Positions 13,659 to 19,260 of a stretch of DNA of 19,260 nucleotides are shown here, piece after piece. The stretch comes from Thermoflavifilum sp. (lineage in GTDB: Bacteria; Bacteroidota; Bacteroidia; Chitinophagales; Chitinophagaceae). Location: contig JADGHY010000012.1 in assembly GCA_019683625.1 (NCBI GenBank), forward strand, positions 1 through 19,260, written 5' to 3'. Positions within the stretch are counted from its first letter, which is position 1, and each line of letters begins with the position of its first letter. The notes beneath the pieces are model-generated. The model saw only the letters and a program-made list of their open reading frames with translations. It was not told where the DNA came from and ran no database searches. Position numbers and translations under genes: made by a program.

Positions 13659-15143
13659 TTATTCTTCATCCTCGATGTCGTAGTAAAAGATGCCATCAAC
13701 ACCCGGATAGATGCCTTCCATTTGGATATGATGGCCCGCGTTCTGCACCAGCTTTTCCAGTTCGCTCACCGATTTCACGGGATAACCGTTGATGCGGATA
13801 ATCACAAATCCTTCGCGCATATTGGTTTGGGCTTTGATGAGTCCCTCACCGATATTGCCCACTATGACGCCGCCTGGGACGCCCAGCTGATTGGCCTGAT
13901 TTTTACTGAGTGTCATGAATTCAGCACCCAGCTTATCCAGTGCGGAATTGCGGATGATGCCCGTGCCTCCTTCCCGGTTGCGGAGTGTAACCACCACATC
14001 TCTTTCTTTTCCGTCGCGGATGAAGCTTACGTTGATTTTATCTCCGGGCCGGAAACCGGCAATTTTTTCCATGAGCTCTGAGCTGGAATTGACGGGCTCA
14101 CCATTGATGGCTGTGATCACGTCTCCGGCTTTGATGCCCGCTGCGGCAGCACCTCCATCAGGATCTACGCCGGCAATGACCACACCTTTCCCATAAGGAT
14201 TATTATTGTTAAGCGAAGCCTGGGTGAAATTCACGTCGCTGCGGTAGAGCTGTACGCCTAAAAAAGCCCGTTGAACCGTGCCATAGGTAAGAATATCATT
14301 CACTACTTTTTTCACGATGTTCACCGGAATCGCATAAGCATAGCCTGCATAGGAACCCGTAGGAGAGGCAATGGCAGCAAGAATGCCGATGAGTTGGCCA
14401 TCTGTATTCACCAGTGGTCCTCCGCTGTTGCCCGGATTCACGGCAGCATCGGTTTGGATATAAGCATCCACCGGATAGGAACCTTGGTGGTTCACATCAA
14501 TTTCACGAGAAGTGGCGCTTACGATACCTGCCGTAACCGTGGTTTCCAGGTCGAGCGGATAGCCGGCTGCCAGCACCCATTGTCCGACCTTCACATTGTC
14601 CGAATTGCCATACATGAGATAGGGAAGGTTGTGCGCATCAATTTTCAACACAGCTAAGTCGGTATTAGGATCGTGCCCGACCACCTTGGCGGTATAGCTT
14701 TTCCCATTGTAAAGCGTGACCACAATTTTGCTGGCTCCGGAAATCACATGATTACAGGTGACGATGTAGCCATTATCCGAAATAATCACACCGGAACCTG
14801 ATGCCATTTGTCCCGGAATATAATAACGTTGGCCGCCGCCGAAAAAGTTGAATGGGTCGAAGATATCGCCCGGCCGGGTTACCTCTTTGGGGGGTATGGT
14901 GGTTTTAATATGTACAGCCGTAGGAATGACAATGCTTGCAGCCTGTTCAAAATCAGTCGGCGCACTGTTGGCATGTGCACCCGTGATGTTGGAAGCCAGG
15001 CGAACATAATTGATTGGTAAGTTTTGGCTTCCATTCTGATAAGGTCCAGGAAGTTGATCTACATAGCGGGAATACACCCACAAGGTACCTAAGCTGGCAG
15101 CGATGCTGATGAAGATGGTGAGCAAAATGTGCCGTATTTTCAT
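13659..15143 (-). CDS. HtrA/Deg-family serine protease with two PDZ domains
   Basis: 494-residue periplasmic quality-control protease/chaperone of the DegP/DegQ/DegS type. The N-terminal hydrophobic stretch (about 5-24) is a signal peptide or anchor; no clear cleavage site is visible, so a membrane anchor is possible. The trypsin-like domain has the triad H132 (VTCNHV), D162 (NTDLAVLKI) and S240 (NPGNSGGPL). PDZ1 covers about 280-375, with AFLGVQL and KAGDVITAINGEPV. A second, diverged PDZ with VIIRINGYPVKSVSELE lies at about 400-485. The tail is acidic (YDIEDEE). The frame is open 11 codons further upstream, but MKIRHILL gives a normal signal sequence. A perfect -7 box lies 46 bases upstream. 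Two PDZ domains favour DegP/DegQ over single-PDZ DegS. Confidence 0.94.
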   Translation of the reverse strand: MKIRHILLTIFISIAASLGTLWVYSRYVDQLPGPYQNGSQNLPINYVRLASNITGAHANSAPTDFEQAASIVIPTAVHIKTTIPPKEVTRPGDIFDPFNFFGGGQRYYIPGQMASGSGVIISDNGYIVTCNHVISGASKIVVTLYNGKSYTAKVVGHDPNTDLAVLKIDAHNLPYLMYGNSDNVKVGQWVLAAGYPLDLETTVTAGIVSATSREIDVNHQGSYPVDAYIQTDAAVNPGNSGGPLVNTDGQLIGILAAIASPTGSYAGYAYAIPVNIVKKVVNDILTYGTVQRAFLGVQLYRSDVNFTQASLNNNNPYGKGVVIAGVDPDGGAAAAGIKAGDVITAINGEPVNSSSELMEKIAGFRPGDKINVSFIRDGKERDVVVTLRNREGGTGIIRNSALDKLGAEFMTLSKNQANQLGVPGGVIVGNIGEGLIKAQTNMREGFVIIRINGYPVKSVSELEKLVQNAGHHIQMEGIYPGVDGIFYYDIEDEE

Positions 15144-15189
15144 GTTGATTTGTTTTAAGTAAAATGGTACAAACAATATACCTGATACA

Positions 15190-15197
15190 CAAAATTA
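15190..15197 (-). promoter_or_regulatory. -7 promoter box (TAATTTTG) for the HtrA-like gene
   Basis: Minus-strand TAATTTTG is an exact TAnnTTTG match, 46 bases before the ATG, implying a leader of about 40 bases. I see no TTTG at the expected -33 distance (a TTCAAG is near). Confidence 0.5.
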
Positions 15198-15283
15198 CAG
15201 GCCGTATAAAGCTTGAAGGGATGGATAGCGAAGGGTTTAACAATAATTTATTGCAATAGTTAAATGCGGGTTAAAGCAATTCC

Positions 15284-15323
15284 GACAATTTATCGTGTCT
15301 GTAAAAATTGTCCTGTCTGTAAA
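15284..15323. repeat. Nested inverted and direct repeats downstream of the LuxC-like gene
   Basis: GACAATTT (15284-15291) and AAATTGTC (15305-15312) are perfect inverted arms with a 13-base spacer. TGTCTGTAAA occurs twice as a direct repeat (15296-15305 and 15314-15323), 18 bases apart. The block begins just past the LuxC-like stop codon and ends about 87 bases upstream of the HtrA promoter box. No T-tract follows on the minus strand, so it is not a standard terminator. This, plus AT-rich sequence without other signals, is the content of the 184-base gap 15144-15327. Confidence 0.45.
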
Positions 15324-15327
15324 GCTG

Positions 15328-16329
15328 TCAGCTCAGGGAAAGCAAAAACTCTAATGTGTTTATCCCATCGGCGTAATCGCTGAGGCTTGGGAATTGAGCT
15401 TTTCCAAAAGGGAGCCATTCGTTGCCCACCAGGCACTGAATAGCCGGGGAGGCTTGCAAGGTTTGGGCAAGCTTTTCAGGATTGTCGTAAGTTTCGTAAA
15501 GGATTACACTCACGGGTGAAAACAAAGCTTCATCGGGCTTTAAAATGATATGTCCGAGCACCTCATGTGGCTGATGGTTTAGCAAGTAAGCCGAAAGGTA
15601 ATAGTCGAAATTATGCCGATAAGGCCTATGATCCATAAAATAAGCATAGGCTTGAAGAGCATGGCCAAGTGCCTGGAAGTCGTAGCCGGGAGGCACATAA
15701 AGTTTAGTCACGTTGCGGCATCCCAGTCCAAAATAGGTGCAAATATCTTTGGCCAGCAGTTGCAGTTCGGCGGCAGACTCATTGCCGTGCAGGATGGCCA
15801 CGGACGTGCGATTGTGGCGGATGATGTGGGGATATTTGCCAAAATAGTATTCAAAATAACGGGAAGTGTTCTGGCTGCCCGTGGCTATATAAGCATCGCA
15901 TCCTCGCAGCAACTCAGCATCGTGAATCCTCAGGTTTTCACCCGCCCATTCTTTTAATTTTTCTACCAGAAAAGGAATCAGCACCCGATCGCGGGATGCA
16001 TATTTGATCCACAGTTCATGCCCGCTTAACCATCCGCAAAGCAGGTCATGAAAGCCCACCATGGGGATGTTGCCCGCCATCACCAACCCGATTTTTCGGG
16101 GAGACATGGATTGGGAAAGGAGGGATGTATAAGGCTGCAGCCATTCCTGCAGTTTTTCGGCATTCAGATAAGCCTCAGCAATATGGTGAACAGCCAGATC
16201 GATAAATTCAGGGGTAAACCAAGGATTTTCCTGTGAGGCTCGTTCCCGGGCATGCATCCATGCCGCATCATGGGAAAGCATGTAATCTCCCAGCTTTTGC
16301 AACAGATCAATTTTTTTATCCAGCACCAT
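15328..16329 (-). CDS. LuxC-like acyl-CoA reductase family protein
   Basis: 333-residue protein of the LuxC/acyl-CoA reductase family, within the aldehyde-dehydrogenase fold, which reduces acyl thioesters to aldehydes through an enzyme-bound thioester using NAD(P)H. Recognisable parts are IGLVMAGNIPMVGFHDLLCGWLSG (80-103, nucleotide-binding region), YIATGSQNTSRYFEYYFG (147-164), IIRHNRTSVAIL, and FGLGCRNVTKLYVP with the likely catalytic Cys C204. It is shorter than marine LuxC (about 480 residues), as is usual for the Bacteroidota form. No luxA, B, D or E gene is present, so a bioluminescence role is excluded. It is divergent from a ferredoxin gene with 114 bases between starts. Physiological substrate is unknown. 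Only a 7/8 promoter match (TGATTTTG, 16343-16350, minus strand) is seen upstream. Confidence 0.85.
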   Translation of the reverse strand: MVLDKKIDLLQKLGDYMLSHDAAWMHARERASQENPWFTPEFIDLAVHHIAEAYLNAEKLQEWLQPYTSLLSQSMSPRKIGLVMAGNIPMVGFHDLLCGWLSGHELWIKYASRDRVLIPFLVEKLKEWAGENLRIHDAELLRGCDAYIATGSQNTSRYFEYYFGKYPHIIRHNRTSVAILHGNESAAELQLLAKDICTYFGLGCRNVTKLYVPPGYDFQALGHALQAYAYFMDHRPYRHNFDYYLSAYLLNHQPHEVLGHIILKPDEALFSPVSVILYETYDNPEKLAQTLQASPAIQCLVGNEWLPFGKAQFPSLSDYADGINTLEFLLSLS

Positions 16330-16395
16330 GACATGTATTTGTCAAAATCAACACGCAATATTTTTGAAAATTTATGCTTTCTTTGCGTGAACACT

Positions 16396-16403
16396 TATTT
16401 TTG
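16396..16403 (+). promoter_or_regulatory. -7 promoter box (TATTTTTG) for the ferredoxin gene
   Basis: TATTTTTG is an exact TAnnTTTG match ending 40 bases before the ferredoxin ATG, inside the 114-base gap shared with the divergent LuxC-like gene. Confidence 0.55.
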
Positions 16404-16443
16404 TTGCAAATTAAAAACTGGTTTTTATAAAACAGGATTTCCG

Positions 16444-16791
16444 ATGGCACTTAAGATCACAGAAGAATGCATCAATTGCGGGGCTTGTGAGCCCGAATGC
16501 CCGAACAATGCTATTTATGAAGGCGGTGTGGAATGGGCTATTGCCGATGGTACTTCCGTTAAGGGGCCATATACCCTGCTGGATGGTACCGTGGTAGATG
16601 CGGAACAACGCAATCCGCCCATCAGTGTGGATACCTATTATATTGTTCCCCATAAATGTACCGAATGCCAGGGATTTCATGAAGAGCCACAATGTGCAGC
16701 CGTTTGTCCGGTAGATTGTTGTGTGCCGGATGAATTGTACCGCGAATCTGTGGAAGAATTGCTGGCCAAGAAAGAACGTTTGCATCTGTAA
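16444..16791 (+). CDS. 2[4Fe-4S] ferredoxin (Alvin-type)
   Basis: 115-residue low-potential electron carrier. The first cluster motif is C9-x2-C12-x2-C15-x3-C19-P. The second is C-x2-C-x8-C-x3-C-P (CTECQGFHEEPQCAAVCP), with the eight-residue loop that marks the Allochromatium vinosum-type ferredoxins. An insert of about 40 residues separates the two motifs, longer than in classical clostridial ferredoxins. The C-terminal tail is a charged helix (ESVEELLAKKERLHL). A longer frame from 16252 exists, but the ATG at 16444 places the first Cys motif at the normal distance and follows a promoter box. Divergent from the LuxC-like reductase; I recall the two families being neighbours in other Bacteroidota, which suggests a shared redox role. 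A terminator follows. Confidence 0.93.
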   Translation: MALKITEECINCGACEPECPNNAIYEGGVEWAIADGTSVKGPYTLLDGTVVDAEQRNPPISVDTYYIVPHKCTECQGFHEEPQCAAVCPVDCCVPDELYRESVEELLAKKERLHL

Positions 16792-16812
16792 CTGGCCAAT
16801 TGTAATGTTTTG

Positions 16813-16847
16813 AGCCGTTCCTTCAACCGGAGGAGCGGCTTTTCTTT
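16813..16847 (+). terminator. Rho-independent terminator after the ferredoxin gene
   Basis: AGCCGTTCC (16813-16821) pairs with GGAGCGGCT (16832-16840) in a 9-bp stem with one G-T pair and a 10-base loop, followed by TTTTCTTT. It starts 21 bases after the ferredoxin stop. This is the clearest terminator in the window. Confidence 0.75.
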
Positions 16848-16848
16848 G
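16841..16848 (+). promoter_or_regulatory. Possible -7 box (TTTCTTTG) for dxr
   Basis: Seven of eight positions match TAnnTTTG, 49 bases before the dxr ATG. It overlaps the T-tract of the terminator, so the resemblance may be accidental. No better candidate lies in the gap. Confidence 0.22.
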
Positions 16849-16897
16849 TCTGTTCCTTCGCACATCATCCTCAGAAAATTACGATATTGCAAACGGC

Positions 16898-18073
16898 ATG
16901 CAATTTCCTCGCAGAATAGGCATTTTTGGATCCACAGGGTCAATTGGCACCCAGGCCCTGGAAGTGATTGTTGCTCATCCAGACTTGTTTAAGGTGACTG
17001 TGCTCACCGCCTGGAAGAATGCCGATCTGCTCATTCAGCAAGCCATCCGGTTTCATCCACAATTGGTTGTCATTGGAGATGAGCAATGCTATGCTACGGT
17101 AAAGAATGCATTGCAGCAAAGAGGCATTCGGGTGCTGGCGGGGGTAAAAGGCCTGGAAGAAGCTGCAGCCGAAGACATCTATGATATTCATATAGCCGCT
17201 ATCGTAGGGTTTGCCGGCCTGAAACCTACCCTTTCGGCCATTCAAAACGGAAAGACGATTGCCCTGGCCAATAAGGAAACCCTGGTAGTAGCCGGCGAAT
17301 GGGTAATGGAGGCTGTAAAGCACCATCAAGCCCGTATCATTCCGGTGGATTCCGAGCACTCGGCTATTTTTCAATGTTTGGAAGGAGAACAGCATAACCG
17401 AATCGAAAAAATTATCCTTACTGCTTCCGGAGGGCCGTTTCTGGGAAAGAAGCCCAATTTTCTGGTGAATGTGAAAAAAGACCATGCCCTTCAGCATCCC
17501 AATTGGCGAATGGGCGAAAAGATAACGATCGACTCCTCATCGTTGATGAACAAAGGGCTGGAAATGATTGAGGCCCGATGGTTATTTAACCTTCAGCCCG
17601 ATCAGATCGAAGTAGTGATTCATCCGCAGTCGGTCATACATTCCCTGATTCAGTTTGAAGATGGTTCCCTGAAGGCACAACTGGGTTTACCCGACATGAA
17701 ATTGCCCATTCAATATGCACTGAGCTATCCCCATCGGATTGCCAACAATTTCCCGCGCTTTTCTTTCAAACAGTATCCATCCCTGAGTTTTGAAGCACCT
17801 GATACGAAAACATTTCGTAATCTTGCCATAGCCATGGAAGTGTTGCGCAAGGGAGGCAATGCAGCCTGTGTGATGAATGCAGCCAATGAAGAAGCAGTAT
17901 GGGCTTTTCTGAAAAACAAGATTGGTTTTTTAGATATGTCTGATGTGATTGAACAAACCCTCGAAAAAGTTTCTTTTATCCCACATCCCAACCTGGCGGA
18001 ATACGAAGAAAGTGACCGGCTGGCCCGCCGCTATGCCCAGCTGCTTATTGACAAAATCCAAAGCCGTAGCTAA
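16898..18073 (+). CDS. dxr: 1-deoxy-D-xylulose-5-phosphate reductoisomerase
   Basis: 391-residue enzyme converting DXP to MEP with NADPH, the committed step of the MEP isoprenoid pathway; cytoplasmic. The NADPH-binding start is GSTGSIG (11-17). ANKETLV carries K126-E127. VDSEHSAIF carries metal ligands D151 and E153. SSSLMNKGLE ends with the third ligand E222. HPQSVIHSLIQFEDGS and the C-terminal helical domain (AANEEAVWAFL) complete the family pattern, and length matches the family (about 390-400). ATG 16898 lies seven codons before the first strand. rseP follows after 16 bases on the same strand, an arrangement common in bacteria, so the two are probably co-transcribed. Its product line supplies the DMAPP used by MiaA. 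Confidence 0.98.
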   Translation: MQFPRRIGIFGSTGSIGTQALEVIVAHPDLFKVTVLTAWKNADLLIQQAIRFHPQLVVIGDEQCYATVKNALQQRGIRVLAGVKGLEEAAAEDIYDIHIAAIVGFAGLKPTLSAIQNGKTIALANKETLVVAGEWVMEAVKHHQARIIPVDSEHSAIFQCLEGEQHNRIEKIILTASGGPFLGKKPNFLVNVKKDHALQHPNWRMGEKITIDSSSLMNKGLEMIEARWLFNLQPDQIEVVIHPQSVIHSLIQFEDGSLKAQLGLPDMKLPIQYALSYPHRIANNFPRFSFKQYPSLSFEAPDTKTFRNLAIAMEVLRKGGNAACVMNAANEEAVWAFLKNKIGFLDMSDVIEQTLEKVSFIPHPNLAEYEESDRLARRYAQLLIDKIQSRS

Positions 18074-18089
18074 CATAACCTGATTGGAG

Positions 18090-19260
18090 ATGACCACCGC
18101 ACAAATATTCATTAAAGTTGCTCAGCTCATGTTATCCTTGTCCATCTTAGTGATCTGGCATGAGCTGGGGCATTTTATTCCTGCAAAATGGTTTAAGACA
18201 CGGGTAGAAAAATTTTATTTGTTTTTCAATCCCTGGTTTTCATTATTTAAGTTCAAGAAGGGGGATACCGAATATGGCATAGGCTGGTTACCCCTAGGAG
18301 GCTACGTGAAAATAGCGGGGATGGTTGACGAGAGCATGGACAAGGCTCAGCTGCAAAGGCCCCCTCAACCCTGGGAGTTTCGTTCTAAGCCTGCCTGGCA
18401 GCGGCTGATCATCATGGTAGGGGGCGTGACCATGAATGTGCTGCTGGCTTTCATCATCTATGTGGCCATGCTATGGGTTTGGGGGGAAACCTATCTGCCT
18501 CCGCAAAACCTGAGCTATGGCTTATCCACAGGCCCCCTTGCCGAACAAATTGGCCTGAAGGATGGTGATAAAATTGTGGCTGTTGATGGTAAGCCTGTAG
18601 AGAATGTATCGTCAATCCCTTATCAAATTATCGTGAACCAAGCCCATAGCTTGCAGGTTGATCGGGAAGGTGTGCAGATCAGCTTACCTGTGCCGCCAGG
18701 CTTCATTGAGCAACTGGTGAAAAGCAAGGGTCAGGGATTTGTGACGGTGCGTATGCCAGTGATTGTCGACACGGTGTTACCCTCGGCACAATTCCTTGAG
18801 GGGCGGCTGGAAAAAGGCGACCGGGTGATTTCTCTCAATGGCCATCCCACACCTTTTGATCAGGAGTTTCAGGAAGTGGAAAAGGGCATGCGCAATACGG
18901 TGGTAACCCTTGGCGTGTTGCGCCACGGCCATGATACGGTGTATGTGAAGGCACGGATCAACGACCAGGGTCTGATTGGCTTTGGCAAAAGGCCTCCGGA
19001 AAAGATTTTCCATTTTGAAACCCGTCATTATTCCTTCCTGGCTTCCATTCCGGCAGGCATCCAAAAAGGCATTTCCAGCATTGGCAGTTATCTGCAACAG
19101 CTAAAACTTATTTTCTTTTCCAAGGAAGTCAAAACTTCTGATTCGTTGGGAGGTTTTATCACCATTGGCAGCCTGTTCCCGGCGTATTGGGACTGGCAAG
19201 CATTCTGGAGTATGACGGCATTTTTATCTATCATCCTGGCCGTGATGAACATCCTGCCCA
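18090..19260 (+). CDS. rseP: RseP-type site-2 intramembrane zinc metalloprotease, 3' end cut off
   Basis: The first 390 residues are visible and the frame runs off the window. Membrane helix 1 carries the zinc motif H24-E-L-G-H28 (VIWHELGHF). The GYVKIAGM segment and a second hydrophobic stretch (RLIIMVGGVTMNVLLAFIIYVAMLW, about 106-130) follow. Two PDZ-like regions come next (around LKDGDKIVAVDGKPV and LEKGDRVISLNGHPTPF). A late helix ends in MNILP, the beginning of the conserved N-x-x-P-x-P-x-L-D-G motif whose Asp is the third zinc ligand, so the rest lies just outside. The family cleaves single-pass membrane proteins within the bilayer; in E. coli it acts on RseA, but no sigma/anti-sigma pair is seen here. 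GGAG touches the ATG directly, too close for a normal ribosome-binding site. Confidence 0.95.
   Translation, partial: MTTAQIFIKVAQLMLSLSILVIWHELGHFIPAKWFKTRVEKFYLFFNPWFSLFKFKKGDTEYGIGWLPLGGYVKIAGMVDESMDKAQLQRPPQPWEFRSKPAWQRLIIMVGGVTMNVLLAFIIYVAMLWVWGETYLPPQNLSYGLSTGPLAEQIGLKDGDKIVAVDGKPVENVSSIPYQIIVNQAHSLQVDREGVQISLPVPPGFIEQLVKSKGQGFVTVRMPVIVDTVLPSAQFLEGRLEKGDRVISLNGHPTPFDQEFQEVEKGMRNTVVTLGVLRHGHDTVYVKARINDQGLIGFGKRPPEKIFHFETRHYSFLASIPAGIQKGISSIGSYLQQLKLIFFSKEVKTSDSLGGFITIGSLFPAYWDWQAFWSMTAFLSIILAVMNILP

Noticed and set aside
15328..16329. Bioluminescence function of the LuxC-like gene
   Set aside because: No luxA, B, D or E homologue in the window and the protein is much shorter than marine LuxC.
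16940..17497. 185-residue minus-strand frame opposite dxr
   Set aside because: Fully antisense to conserved dxr motifs; no independent evidence.
13659..19260. An E. coli-like sigma-E envelope stress circuit (Deg protease plus RseP)
   Set aside because: No sigma factor or anti-sigma gene in the window and the two genes are in different units; RseP beside dxr is a common arrangement.
1..19260. CRISPR array, prophage, insertion sequence, attachment site or replication origin
   Set aside because: No regularly spaced direct repeats, transposase or phage genes, or origin-type box clusters were seen by eye on either strand.

Overview
The window looks like chromosomal core DNA of a Bacteroidota bacterium, most likely a member of Chitinophagaceae/Chitinophagales. 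The grounds are: perfect matches to the Bacteroidota -7 promoter box TAnnTTTG in front of most transcription units; no clear Shine-Dalgarno sequences; and the kinds of protein encoded (an OmpP1/FadL-like outer-membrane protein, an aromatic-rich lipoprotein, a LytTR regulator, a LuxC-like acyl-CoA reductase, an archaeal/eukaryotic-type ProRS). The genus cannot be fixed from sequence alone.

Layout. Positions 1-71: the 5' part of a tRNA-Leu(GAG) on the minus strand, cut by the window edge. 120-1274 (-): an orphan sensor histidine kinase. It is divergent from a GT2 glycosyltransferase (1417-2466, +) followed directly by a 73-residue membrane protein (2467-2688). A tiny membrane protein (2703-2831, -) and dapD (2910-3722, -) follow. 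dapD is divergent from a GT9 heptosyltransferase-like gene that forms an operon with a TsaC/Sua5 protein (3807-5381). Next on the plus strand come a CCA-adding enzyme with an HD domain (5463-6911), a pRiA4b ORF-3-like protein (6950-7498) and miaA (7485-8405). The minus strand then holds an outer-membrane protein (8388-9971), whose 3' end overlaps miaA, and an aromatic-rich lipoprotein (10070-11050). proS (11243-12727) and a LytTR response regulator (12869-13639) are on the plus strand. They are followed by a minus-strand HtrA/Deg protease (13659-15143) and a LuxC-like reductase (15328-16329). The reductase is divergent from a 2[4Fe-4S] ferredoxin (16444-16791). dxr (16898-18073) and the first part of rseP (18090-window end) close the window.

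Functional themes. (1) tRNA maturation and charging: TsaC, Cca and MiaA lie within 4800-8405, with ProS and a tRNA gene nearby. (2) Envelope building and quality control: two glycosyltransferases, DapD (peptidoglycan DAP/lysine), an OMP, a lipoprotein, HtrA and RseP. (3) Isoprenoid synthesis: Dxr. (4) Signalling: an orphan kinase and an orphan LytTR regulator that are far apart.

No insertion sequence, prophage, CRISPR array or obviously transferred segment was seen. No stretch longer than about 200 bases lacks a gene; the largest gaps are 11051-11242 and 15144-15327. The window reads mostly as ordinary core genome. The less ordinary points are a 21-residue repeat in the lipoprotein, an E-x-D (not D-x-D) metal motif in the CCA enzyme, the divergent LuxC-like/ferredoxin pair, and a palindrome in the presumed leader of the LytTR regulator.
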